Assembly: GCA_963714035.1 (NCBI GenBank)
Contig: OY970224.1
Location: 248,001 to 312,000 of the forward strand
DNA from: DATFVB01 sp963714035
GTDB lineage: Bacteria; Acidobacteriota; Thermoanaerobaculia; UBA5066; DATFVB01
Direction of reading: 5' to 3'
DNA length: 64,000 nt
Shown: piece after piece, positions 33,728-41,582 of the stretch
How the letters are laid out: every line of letters begins with the position of its first letter
Numbering within the stretch: position 1 is the first letter of the stretch
The notes under the pieces: model-generated
The model's database searches: none
Seen by the model: only the letters and a program-made list of their open reading frames with translations
Told to the model about the DNA's origin: nothing
Translations under genes and position numbers: made by a program

Positions 33728-33811
33728 ATGATCCCATTTTTCCCGCCATTCCGCTCGACGGCTCGCGATCGGGACACCGCTTCCTTGACCGCCTCGCTCT
33801 CCGCCCGGTGA
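33728..33811 (+). CDS. Short leader ORF (27 codons) upstream of the dehydrogenase operon
   Basis: An ATG placed exactly at the expected transcription start opens a 27-codon frame (MIPFFPPFRSTARDRDT...). It ends in TGA overlapping the GTG of the dehydrogenase gene as GTGA, the same junction used by real gene pairs here. The peptide has a Phe/Pro-rich start and an Arg/Asp/Ser/Thr-rich end. It could be a leader peptide that couples translation into the next gene, or simply a chance frame. No homologue is known to me. Confidence 0.4.
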   Translation: MIPFFPPFRSTARDRDTASLTASLSAR

Positions 33812-34794
33812 CGATGCGGGCGGCCGTCCAGACGAGCCTCGGAACGATGGATCTGCGCGACGTCCCCCGGCCGTCGGCGGGACCGGGCGAGGTCGTCGTT
33901 CGGGTGCGCGCCGCGCTCACGTGCGGGACGGATCGGAAGATCCTCGACCGGGGGCACGTCCGGTTCGCGCCGCCCCTCGTCATGGGCCACGAATTCTCGG
34001 GCGACGTGGCGGAGGCGGGCGAGAACGCCCGGTTCGCGCCGGGCGAAGCGGTCGCCGCCGGGATCTCCGGGCCGTGCGGCGAATGCGAGGCGTGTCTCTC
34101 GGGATCGGAGAATCGCTGCGACGCGGCGTCGCAGGCCTTTGCGTGGGGGGCGTTCGCGGAATACGTCCGGATCCCGGCGGCCGTCGTGGCCCGGAACCTC
34201 CACCGGAAGCCGCCGACGCTATCGTACGAGGCGGCGGCGCTCCTCGATCCTTTCGCGTCGGTGGTCCACGGCTGGAACCGGCTCGTCGGGCCGCCCGAAG
34301 ACCTTCTCGTCGTCGGCACCGGGGCCATCGGACTGCTGTGGATCGCGCTCGCGAAGGCGCGCGGCGTCGGCCGGATCTCGGCGGTCGGGCGCGGAGACGA
34401 TCGCCGTCGGCTCGCCGAATCCTGGGGAGCGCGTCTGACGGCGCCCGGCTCGGACGCGCGTGCCGCCACGGTCGTCGAGTGCGTCGGAACGCCCGAGGCG
34501 TGGCGCGAAGCGTTCGATCGCGCGCTTCCCGGAGGCGAGGTCCTGTTCTTCGGCGGCTGCGCGCCGGGGGCGGAGATCGCGCTCGACGCCGCGAGGATCC
34601 ACTACGGCGAGGTGCGGGTGGGGGGCGCCTTCCATTACCGCCCGAGCGACGCGGCCGAGGCGCTCGCGCTCCTCGCCGCCGGGGCGATCGACCCGGCGCC
34701 GCTCTTCTCCGGCGAAGGAACCCTTTCCGATCTCCCCGCGTTCTTCGACCGGATGCGGCGCTCCGAAGGCATCAAGTACGTGGTGCGGCCGTGA
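33808..34794 (+). CDS. Zinc-dependent alcohol/polyol dehydrogenase (MDR superfamily), first of two
   Basis: The protein has 328 residues. Catalytic zinc ligands are in ALTCGTDRK (Cys) and MGHEFSG (His-Glu). The structural zinc loop is GPCGECEACLSGSENRC with four Cys. The NAD(P) fold is LLVVGTGAIGLLWIALAKARG. The substrate is unknown; the layout resembles threonine/sorbitol dehydrogenase-like enzymes. GTG 33808 fits the GTGA overlap with the 27-codon leader; ATG 33814 is equally possible. The next dehydrogenase overlaps its stop. Confidence 0.85.
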   Translation: MTMRAAVQTSLGTMDLRDVPRPSAGPGEVVVRVRAALTCGTDRKILDRGHVRFAPPLVMGHEFSGDVAEAGENARFAPGEAVAAGISGPCGECEACLSGSENRCDAASQAFAWGAFAEYVRIPAAVVARNLHRKPPTLSYEAAALLDPFASVVHGWNRLVGPPEDLLVVGTGAIGLLWIALAKARGVGRISAVGRGDDRRRLAESWGARLTAPGSDARAATVVECVGTPEAWREAFDRALPGGEVLFFGGCAPGAEIALDAARIHYGEVRVGGAFHYRPSDAAEALALLAAGAIDPAPLFSGEGTLSDLPAFFDRMRRSEGIKYVVRP

Positions 34795-35819
34795 TCGTCT
34801 TCGGCACGGATCCGGAAGGAAAGCCGGAGCTCTCCGAGCGCGACGTCCCCGAGATCGGGCACGGGGAGGCGCTGGTCAAGGTCGCGGCGTGCGGCATCTG
34901 CACGTCGGACACGCTCGACTGGTACCTGAAGAAGAAGTCCCCGACGGTCATCGGCCACGAGCCCGCGGGAACGATCGTCGGTCTGGGAGGGACGGTCGGG
35001 CACCTGGCGCTCGGCGACCGCGTCTTCGTCCACCACCACGCGCCGTGCCTCGCCTGCCGGTTCTGCCGGCGCGGCCGCTACGTGCTGTGCGAGACGTGGA
35101 AGGGGACGCGGCTGGATCCGGGAGGGATGGCGGAATACGTGCGTGTCCCGGAAACGAACCTGTCGCGCGACACGCTGAAGATCCCGGACGCCCTCCCGAT
35201 CGAAGCGGGATGCCTCGTGGAACCGCTCGCGACGGTGGTCAAGGCTTTTTCGCGCGGGCGGTTCGTGTCGGGCATGTCCATCCTCGTGATCGGGCTGGGA
35301 GTGATGGGCCAGATCGCGGTCGCGCTCGCCCGACGTCTCGGCGCATCGCGGATCTTCGCCTCCGACCGGGTGAAGGAGCGGCTCGATTACGCGGAACGCT
35401 TCGGGGCGGACGAGGTGATCGACGTCGGAAGGCGTCCCGCATCGTCGGTCGTCGCCCTTCGCACGGGCGGCGCCGGGGTCGACTTCGTCTTCGTCGGCCC
35501 CGGCTCGATTTCGGCGATGGAGGAGGGGATCGCCTGCGCCGGGCCCGGCGCGTCGGTCGTCTTCTTCACCATGACGGAGCCGGGCAAGCGCCTGCCGATC
35601 GAGCCCAACGCGCTCTATTTCCGAGAGATCGACCTCATCCCGTCGTATTCCTGCGGGCCGGAGGACACGCGGGAAGCGCTGAACCTGATCGTCGAGGGAG
35701 GGTTTCCGTGGCGGCAGCTCATCACCCACCGGTTCCCGCTCGCGCAGGCGCCGGAAGCGTTCCGGAAGGTCCAGCAGGCGACTGACGCCTTGAAAGTGAT
35801 CGTGGAGTTTCCGGCGTGA
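34791..35819 (+). CDS. Zinc-dependent dehydrogenase (MDR superfamily), second of two
   Basis: The protein has 342 residues. Catalytic zinc ligands: ACGICTSDTLD and IGHEPAG. The structural zinc loop is APCLACRFCRRGRYVLCE, and the Rossmann motif is ILVIGLGVMGQIAVALARRLG. GYV-type C-terminal features suggest a sugar- or cyclitol-alcohol substrate, which is inference. A tandem pair of distinct dehydrogenases plus a methyltransferase in one overlapping unit suggests consecutive oxidations of a small molecule followed by methyl transfer. Confidence 0.85.
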   Translation: MIVFGTDPEGKPELSERDVPEIGHGEALVKVAACGICTSDTLDWYLKKKSPTVIGHEPAGTIVGLGGTVGHLALGDRVFVHHHAPCLACRFCRRGRYVLCETWKGTRLDPGGMAEYVRVPETNLSRDTLKIPDALPIEAGCLVEPLATVVKAFSRGRFVSGMSILVIGLGVMGQIAVALARRLGASRIFASDRVKERLDYAERFGADEVIDVGRRPASSVVALRTGGAGVDFVFVGPGSISAMEEGIACAGPGASVVFFTMTEPGKRLPIEPNALYFREIDLIPSYSCGPEDTREALNLIVEGGFPWRQLITHRFPLAQAPEAFRKVQQATDALKVIVEFPA

Positions 35820-36457
35820 GACTGTTCCGGCGCAGCGCCCCCGATTCCGGAAGACCCGTGCGCGTTCACGTTGGCGCGGGGCAGCGTCATCTGGACGGTT
35901 GGATCAATGTCGACAACCAGGCTCTGCCGGGTGTGGACCGGGTTCTCGACGTGCGCAGAGGGCTTCCTTTCTCGAACGTCTCGGCGATCTTCGCGGAGCA
36001 CTTTCTCGAGCACCTCGCCCTCGACGACGGGATGGCGTTCCTCCGGGCCTGCCGGAAGGTCCTGCGCCCGGACGGCATCTTGCGCCTGTCGACGCCGAAT
36101 CTGGCCTGGGTCGTTGCCTCGCATTACCGGCTCGACGAGTCGCTGCCTCCGGACCAGGGGCTGTTCGATTGTCTTCGCACGAACCGGGCTTTCCACGCGT
36201 GGGGGCATCAGTTCCTCTACAACCGCCTGGCTCTGACGCTCGCGCTGCGGGCGGCCGGCTTCGAGACGGTCGATTTTCTCGCTTACGGAGAGAGCCCGCA
36301 TCCGGAGCTCCGCGGACTCGAGGGGCACGAAAAGTCCGACGACTATCCGGGGCTGCCGCACGTTCTCGTCGCGGAAGCGGCCGGAACCACGGACCGGCCC
36401 GCGCCGCTACCCGAGGCCTGGCTCGCGGAGTTCCGCCGGGACCTCGGGTCGCGCTGA
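35816..36457 (+). CDS. SAM-dependent methyltransferase (class I-like)
   Basis: The protein has 213 residues. The SAM motif is RVHVGAGQRHLDGWINVDNQ, then VLDVRRGLPFSNVSAIFAEHFLEHL and GILRLSTPNLAWVV. This is the group of glycan- and polyketide-associated methyltransferases with EHxLEH after motif II. It overlaps the second dehydrogenase (GTGA) and ends two bases before the stop of the convergent P-type ATPase gene, so no terminator space exists. Confidence 0.82.
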   Translation: MRLFRRSAPDSGRPVRVHVGAGQRHLDGWINVDNQALPGVDRVLDVRRGLPFSNVSAIFAEHFLEHLALDDGMAFLRACRKVLRPDGILRLSTPNLAWVVASHYRLDESLPPDQGLFDCLRTNRAFHAWGHQFLYNRLALTLALRAAGFETVDFLAYGESPHPELRGLEGHEKSDDYPGLPHVLVAEAAGTTDRPAPLPEAWLAEFRRDLGSR

Positions 36458-36458
36458 C

Positions 36459-38969
36459 TCAGCCGAGCTCGACCCTCCGCAGCCGCAGGGCGTTCCCGAT
36501 CACGGACACCGAAGAAAGGCTCATCGCGGCCGACGCGATCATCGGCGAGAGCAGCAGCCCGAAAACCGGATAAAGCGCGCCCGCGGCGAGCGGAATCCCG
36601 ACCGCGTTGTAGACGAACGCGAAGAAGAGGTTCTGGCGGATGTTCCGCATCACGGCGCGGGAGAGCCCCACGGCGCGCACGATCCCGCGGAGATCTCCCC
36701 GGACGAGCGTGATGCCGGCGCTCTCGATCGCCACGTCGGTGCCCGTTCCCATCGCGATCGAGACGTCCGCCTGCGCGAGAGCGGGCGCGTCGTTGATGCC
36801 GTCGCCGGCCATCGCGACGACCCGTCCCTCACGCTGGAGGCGCATCACCGTTTCCCGCTTCTCGTCGGGGAGGACGCCGGCTTCCACGGAGTCGATCCCG
36901 GCGCGCCGCGCGGCCGCTTCCGCCGCCGGGCGGGCGTCGCCGGTGACCAGACGCACGGCGAGCCCGGCCCGCCGGAGCGCGTCGATGGCGGTTTTCGCCG
37001 ATTCCTTCAGCGGGTCGGCGACCGACACGACGCCGGCCGGACGCCCGTCGACGGCGACGAAGAGGACGGTTTCCGCTTCCCGCTCTCGCGGAACGGCGAG
37101 GGGCTCGAGCGGCGAGGCGTCGAAGGATAGCTCCGCGAAGAGCGCGCGGTTGCCGACGGCGACCCGGCGGCCCTCCGCTTCTCCCTCGATTCCCTTGCCG
37201 GTGATCGAGCGGAACTCCGTCGCCTCGCCGGGAACGAGCTCGCGTCGCGCCGCCTCCGCTCCGAGCGACGCCGCGAGCGGATGTTCGCTCGCGCGCTCGA
37301 GGGCGGCGGCGAGCCGCAGGATCTCGTTCGGCGCGAATCCGGGAAGGGCTTCGACTGCCGACACGCGCGGCTTTCCTTCCGTCAACGTGCCGGTCTTGTC
37401 GAGCAGGATCGTGTCCACCTTCCCGAGGGTCTCCAGAGCCGCGGCGTCGCGGACGAGGACGCCCGCCCGGGCGCCGCGTCCGGTGCCCACCATGATCGAC
37501 ATCGGCGTCGCGAGGCCGAGCGCGCACGGGCAGGCGATGATGAGCACGGCCACCGCGTTCACGAGGGCATACGCGAAACGGGGGGCCGGGCCGACGAGAG
37601 CCCACGCCGCGAACGTGATTCCGGCCGCGAGCACGACGCCGGGAACGAACCAGCCGGCGACGCGGTCGGCGATGCGCTGGATGGGCGCCCGGCTCCGCTG
37701 CGCCGAGACGACGGAGCGGACGATCCGCGCGAGGAGCGTCCCGTCGCCGACGCGATCGGCGCGCATGACGACCGCGCCCGTGCCGTTGATCGTGCCGGTC
37801 CGCACCTCGTCGCCCGCCGTTTTTTCGACGGGCACGGGCTCCCCCGTCAGCATGGACTCGTCGATCGAGGTCCGTCCCTCGAGGACGACGCCGTCGGCGG
37901 GGACGCGCTCTCCCGGCCGGATGCGCAGGCGGTCGCCGGCGGCGATGGCCTCGACGGGGACGTCCTCCTCGCGGCCGTCGGCGACGCGGCGCGCGGTTTT
38001 CGGGGCGAGCGCGAGGAGCTCCCGGATCGCGCCCGTCGTGCGCGCCCGGGCCGCCAGCTCGAGCACCTGACCCAGGAGGACGAGCGTCGTGATGACGGCC
38101 GCGGGCTCGAAGTAGAGCGGGAGCCGGCCGTGCTCGCGGAAGGAATCGGGGAACATGCCGGGAGCAAGGAGCGCGGCGAGGCTGTCGAGATACGCCGCGC
38201 CGGTTCCGATCCCGATCAGCGTGAACATGTTCGGCGCGCGATTCACTATAGACCGCCGGGCGCGCGCGAAGAACGGGGCGCCGCCCCAGAGGACGACCGG
38301 GGTCGCGAGGGCGAACTGCAGCCATCCGGAACCGGCGTGGGCCATCGAGAGGACGAGGAGCGGCGCGGTCAACGCGAGCGAGATCCAGAACCGGCGCGAC
38401 ATCGAGACGAGCTCGGGGTCCGCCGCGTCGTCGAGCGTGATTTCGACCGGCTCGAGCGCCATGCCGCAGATCGGACAGATCCCGGGCCCGGCCTGCCGGA
38501 CTTCCGGGTGCATCGGGCAGGTGTAGACCTCACCTCCGTGCCCTCTCCCGCCTTCGCCCGAGGCTTCGGCGTGGCGATGCTCCCGTCGGAGAGGCGGAGC
38601 CGGAGGAACGGCCGCGCCGACGTATCTCTCCGGATCGCGGCGAAACGCCTCGGCGCATTCGGCGCGGCAGAAGAAGTACGTCTTCCCGGCGTGTTCGACC
38701 TTCGCGGCGGCGCGGACAGGATCGACGGTCATTCCGCACACGGGATCGCGTTCCCCGGCAGCGGGCATGGGGGGAAGTGTCCCGAGAGACGGAAGCGATG
38801 CGGCGGGCCGAGGTGGAGGGGGAGCGAGGTAGCGCTCCGGGTCCGCGTGGAACTTCGAGGCGCACCCCGCACTGCAGAAGAAGTACGCCTTCCCGGCGTG
38901 GGTCTCGCGCGCCGGCAGACCTTCCGGGTCGACGGTCATGCCGCAGACGGGGTCGACGGCGTTTTTCAT
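36459..38969 (-). CDS. Copper/heavy-metal P1B-type ATPase with two YHS domains and a His-rich metal-binding segment
   Basis: The protein has 836 residues. Residues 1-50 and 73-118 are two YHS domains (DPVCGMTVDP...KAYFFCSAGCASKFHADPERYL). A His-rich stretch and HMBD motif follow (YTCPMHPEVRQAGPGICPICGMAL, about 150-172). Eight membrane helices flank the CPC motif (IIACPCALGLATP), the phosphorylation site DKTGTLTEGKPR, TGDARPAAEAAAR and AMAGDGINDAPALAQADVSIAMG. CPC indicates Cu(I)/Ag(I) export. The usual N-terminal ferredoxin-like HMA domains are replaced by YHS modules. There is no metal-responsive regulator next to it. Confidence 0.93.
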   Translation of the reverse strand: MKNAVDPVCGMTVDPEGLPARETHAGKAYFFCSAGCASKFHADPERYLAPPPPRPAASLPSLGTLPPMPAAGERDPVCGMTVDPVRAAAKVEHAGKTYFFCRAECAEAFRRDPERYVGAAVPPAPPLRREHRHAEASGEGGRGHGGEVYTCPMHPEVRQAGPGICPICGMALEPVEITLDDAADPELVSMSRRFWISLALTAPLLVLSMAHAGSGWLQFALATPVVLWGGAPFFARARRSIVNRAPNMFTLIGIGTGAAYLDSLAALLAPGMFPDSFREHGRLPLYFEPAAVITTLVLLGQVLELAARARTTGAIRELLALAPKTARRVADGREEDVPVEAIAAGDRLRIRPGERVPADGVVLEGRTSIDESMLTGEPVPVEKTAGDEVRTGTINGTGAVVMRADRVGDGTLLARIVRSVVSAQRSRAPIQRIADRVAGWFVPGVVLAAGITFAAWALVGPAPRFAYALVNAVAVLIIACPCALGLATPMSIMVGTGRGARAGVLVRDAAALETLGKVDTILLDKTGTLTEGKPRVSAVEALPGFAPNEILRLAAALERASEHPLAASLGAEAARRELVPGEATEFRSITGKGIEGEAEGRRVAVGNRALFAELSFDASPLEPLAVPREREAETVLFVAVDGRPAGVVSVADPLKESAKTAIDALRRAGLAVRLVTGDARPAAEAAARRAGIDSVEAGVLPDEKRETVMRLQREGRVVAMAGDGINDAPALAQADVSIAMGTGTDVAIESAGITLVRGDLRGIVRAVGLSRAVMRNIRQNLFFAFVYNAVGIPLAAGALYPVFGLLLSPMIASAAMSLSSVSVIGNALRLRRVELG

Positions 38970-38994
38970 CGGCTTTTCCAGCCCCGCTTTTTCG

Positions 38995-39561
38995 TCAGAG
39001 GCCGATTTCCCCCGCGATCGGCTTCAGCGCCTCGATCAGGAAGGCGACGTGCTCCGCGAGGGGACGCCCGACGGCTTCGGCGCCGCCGTAGACGTAGGAG
39101 CGATCGACCGAGCGGGCGAACGCCTTGTCCTTGACCTTCTTGACGACCGACTCGACCGGCAGGTCCGCGAGCTTCTTCGTGGGGCGGACCTTCACGCAGG
39201 CGCCGATGAACCCGACGGTCTCGTCGCACGCGTAGATCGACTTCTTGAGCGGCGTGTCGCGCGGGATCTTCATGTAGTCGGCGTGGGAGCAGATCGCCTC
39301 GACGATCTCCTCCGGAAAGCCGCGCTCGCGGAGGATTCGGCCGCCGACGTGCAGGTGGGTCTCCTCCGTCGGGTTCTGTTCGTAGTCGAAGTCGTGCAGG
39401 AGGCCGACGATTCCCCAGGTCTCGACGCGCGCCGGGTCGGTCTCGCCGAACCAGGCGGCGTAGGCGCGCATCGCCTCCTCGACCGCGCGGCCATGTTTGC
39501 GCAGGGCGTCGGACCGGGTGAATTCGAAAAGGAGGCTTTCTGCGTCGGCGCGTGTCGGCAT
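38995..39561 (-). CDS. HD-domain hydrolase
   Basis: The protein has 188 residues. The metal-dependent phosphohydrolase motif runs as RKHGRAVEEAMRAYAAWF, GIVGLLHDFDYEQNP (HD pair), HLHVGGRILRERGFPEEIVEAICSHADY. It matches the HDIG/YedJ-like group acting on nucleotides or small phosphates; the substrate is unknown. ATG 39561 is selected because a TATCAT -10 box ends exactly 7 bases before it. The open frame continues upstream only through repeat DNA. Confidence 0.85.
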   Translation of the reverse strand: MPTRADAESLLFEFTRSDALRKHGRAVEEAMRAYAAWFGETDPARVETWGIVGLLHDFDYEQNPTEETHLHVGGRILRERGFPEEIVEAICSHADYMKIPRDTPLKKSIYACDETVGFIGACVKVRPTKKLADLPVESVVKKVKDKAFARSVDRSYVYGGAEAVGRPLAEHVAFLIEALKPIAGEIGL

Positions 39562-39567
39562 CTGTGG

Positions 39568-39573
39568 ATGATA
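39568..39573 (-). promoter_or_regulatory. -10 box TATCAT of the HD-hydrolase gene (leaderless)
   Basis: On the minus strand TATCAT ends exactly 7 bases before the A of ATG 39561. It directly abuts the end of repeat copy C6, so the -35 region would lie in the repeat. Confidence 0.55.
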
Positions 39574-39576
39574 GCT

Positions 39577-39707
39577 GGCGCGACGATACGGATCGTTATG
39601 CGGACCCGACGGCGCCGCCCGCGGGCTCAACGTACGCCCCGGTACGCCTTGCCCGCGGGCCGGCCCCGCCGGGCCCACCTTCCAACCCGTCTCGGCGCGC
39701 CTCGACC
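39577..39707 (+). repeat. Intergenic repeat family C, copy C6 (second subtype)
   Basis: The sequence starts GGCGCGACGATACGGATCG, then TTATGCGG, CAACGTACGCCCCGGTACGC, CTTCCAACCCGTCTCGGCGC. It matches C7 nearly block for block. It lies between two divergent genes, and its first end touches the -10 box of the HD-hydrolase gene. Confidence 0.75.
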
Positions 39708-39817
39708 TCCTCCCGTAATTCACTGCCGAGAAAGAGCTTCGAGGCGCTTCGCCGGAATCGAGCCATAGCGATGCCTCCATGAGGGTGGACTGCAGCGTAG
39801 GAACATCGGACAGGCGG

Positions 39818-39918
39818 TGCACATGGAACTGTGCAATTTACGCCTAATTTTCATTGCAGTATTTGCATTCCAGGTTGACATTTGCCTGACTGTCCTTAGA
39901 ATCTTGCATTCCATGCAA
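39818..39918 (+). promoter_or_regulatory. glnA promoter region with three TGCA-type palindromes
   Basis: A sigma70 promoter TTGACA (39875-39880)-N16-TAGAAT (39897-39902) precedes glnA. A perfect palindrome TTGCAT-TCC-ATGCAA (39904-39918) covers the expected start of transcription. TGCACA-N6-TGTGCA (39818-39835) and TGCAA (39831-39835) facing TTGCA (39854-39858) lie upstream, with another TTGCATTCCA at 39863-39872. This AT-rich, palindrome-dense region looks like repressor or activator sites for nitrogen control. The protein that binds is unknown. Confidence 0.65.
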
Positions 39919-39933
39919 AAAAAGGAGGACGCG

Positions 39934-41322
39934 ATGGCGAAGGGCAACGGCGGCAAGGGGGCGAAGGTGTTGAAGTTCGACGCTTCGGGAGGGGGGCTCT
40001 CGAAGGGCGAGATCCTGAAGGTCTGCGAGCGGGAGAACGTGCGCTTCATGCGTCTCCAGTTCACGGACATCCTCGGGATCATCAAGAACGTCGAGATCCC
40101 GCGGTCCCAGTTTCCGAAGGCTCTCGACGGCGAGATCCAGTTCGACGGCTCGTCGATCGAGGGGTTCACGCGGATCGAGGAATCCGACATGAACCTCGTG
40201 CCGGACCTCGACACGTTCGCGATCTACCCGTGGGCGCACAACGGCGAGATGGTCGGCCGCCTGATCTGCGACGTCCACAATCCGGACGGGAGCGCGTTCG
40301 CCGGGTGCCCGCGCCTCGCCCTCAAGAAGCAGATGGACAAGGCCGCCGCGCTCGGGTACACGATGGTCACCGGTCCGGAAGCGGAGTTCTTCCTGTTCCG
40401 CCGCGACGCCGACGGAGACCCGATCATCGACACGCACGACGAGGGGGCCTATTTCGACCTCACGCCGGTCGATCGCGGCGAGGAAGCGCGCCGCGACATC
40501 GTCGTCGCGCTCGAGCAGATGGGCTTCGAGGTGGAAGCCGCCCACCACGAGGTCGCGCCCGGGCAGCACGAAATCGACTTCAAGTACGCCGACGCCGTCA
40601 CCACCGCCGATCGCGTTTCGACGTTCCGTTTCATCGTCAAGAAGGTGGCTCTCGACCACGGCCTCCACGCCACGTTCATGCCGAAGCCCATCTTCGGGGT
40701 CAACGGCTCGGGAATGCACGTCCACCAGTCCTTCATCGACGGCAAGGGGAACAACGCGTTCTACGACGCGAAGGCGAAGTGGGAGCTCTCGAAGACCGCG
40801 CTCCATTACACCGGCGGCATCCTGCGCCACGCGACGGCGTTCGTCGCGGTGACGAACCCGCTCGTCAACTCCTACAAGCGGCTCGTGCCCGGATACGAGG
40901 CGCCGGTCAACGTCGCGTGGTCGATGCGAAACCGCTCGCCGATGATCCGCGTTCCCGCGCGCCGCGGCATGGGGACCCGCATCGAGGTTCGCATGCCCGA
41001 CCCGTCCTGCAATCCGTATCTCGCCTTCGGCTCGATGCTGGCATCGGGAATGGACGGGGTGAAGCAGAAGATGGATCCGGGCGAGCCCGTCGACCGCAAC
41101 ATCTTCGAGATGTCGCAGCGCGAGAAACGGCGTCTGAAGATCGACGAGCTGCCGGCGAACCTTTCGGAGGCGTGCGACAACCTCGAGAAGGACACGGTCG
41201 TCAAGGATTTCCTGGGCGAGCACATCCTGACGCATTTCCTGGAAGCGAAGCGTTCGGAATGGGCCGAGTACATCTCGAGGGTCCAGCCCTGGGAGACGGA
41301 GCGCTACCTCGACAAGTACTGA
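39934..41322 (+). CDS. glnA: Glutamine synthetase type I
   Basis: The protein has 462 residues and makes glutamine from glutamate, ammonia and ATP. It shows FTDILGIIKNVEIP, QFDGSSIEGFTRIEESDMNLVPD, MVTGPEAEFFLF, EVAPGQHEIDFKYADAV, HATFMPKPIFGVNGSGMHVHQS, and RNRSPMIRVPARRGMGTRIEVRMPD. It ends PWETERYLDKY with no adenylylation-type insert, like the GSI-alpha group. ATG 39934 has AGGAGG (39923-39928) five bases upstream. A 25-residue Gly/Lys-rich N-terminal extension precedes the domain. It is single and strongly signalled: consensus promoter, operators, and terminator. Confidence 0.97.
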   Translation: MAKGNGGKGAKVLKFDASGGGLSKGEILKVCERENVRFMRLQFTDILGIIKNVEIPRSQFPKALDGEIQFDGSSIEGFTRIEESDMNLVPDLDTFAIYPWAHNGEMVGRLICDVHNPDGSAFAGCPRLALKKQMDKAAALGYTMVTGPEAEFFLFRRDADGDPIIDTHDEGAYFDLTPVDRGEEARRDIVVALEQMGFEVEAAHHEVAPGQHEIDFKYADAVTTADRVSTFRFIVKKVALDHGLHATFMPKPIFGVNGSGMHVHQSFIDGKGNNAFYDAKAKWELSKTALHYTGGILRHATAFVAVTNPLVNSYKRLVPGYEAPVNVAWSMRNRSPMIRVPARRGMGTRIEVRMPDPSCNPYLAFGSMLASGMDGVKQKMDPGEPVDRNIFEMSQREKRRLKIDELPANLSEACDNLEKDTVVKDFLGEHILTHFLEAKRSEWAEYISRVQPWETERYLDKY

Positions 41323-41374
41323 CCTCACCCTCCGACCCCTCTCCGAAGAGGGGAGTCGGGCATCGAATTCGAAA

Positions 41375-41406
41375 AACGGGCGGGAGCGATCCCGCCCGTT
41401 GTGTTC
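41375..41406 (+). terminator. Rho-independent terminator after glnA
   Basis: An 11 bp perfect stem AACGGGCGGGA / TCCCGCCCGTT (41375-41385, 41390-41400) with a GCGA tetraloop is followed by GTGTTCCT. It lies about 50 bases past the glnA stop, after a CTCTCCGAAGAGG hairpin. Confidence 0.8.
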
Positions 41407-41430
41407 CTGGTTCTCAAGTTTCCGCCAGGA

Positions 41431-41566
41431 CGTTGAGGCGCGTCGAGACGGGTTGGAAGACGCGCGCGGGCGCCCCGTGCCGGCGGCACAGGCGTACCGT
41501 GGCGTACGTCGAAGCCGCCGGCCGGGGCGTTCGCGTCCCGTATAACGACCCGTATCGGCGCGCCTG
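41431..41566 (-). repeat. Intergenic repeat family C, copy C7
   Basis: On the minus strand it starts AGGCGCGCCGATACGGGTCG, then TTATACGGG, GACGTACGCCACGGTACGCC, and CTTCCAACCCGTCTCGACGC. Its first end abuts the -10 box TAATAT (41568-41573) of the next gene, which reads away from it. Confidence 0.75.
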
Positions 41567-41567
41567 T

Positions 41568-41573
41568 TAATAT
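41568..41573 (+). promoter_or_regulatory. -10 box TAATAT of the pentapeptide-repeat gene
   Basis: TAATAT ends 9 bases before ATG 41583, so the leader would be about three bases and carries no ribosome binding site. Confidence 0.5.
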
Positions 41574-41582
41574 CGATTCGCG

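Noticed and set aside
33646..33807. Longer N-terminus for the first zinc dehydrogenase
   Set aside because: The extra residues have no family similarity, and they lie over the promoter and the leader frame.
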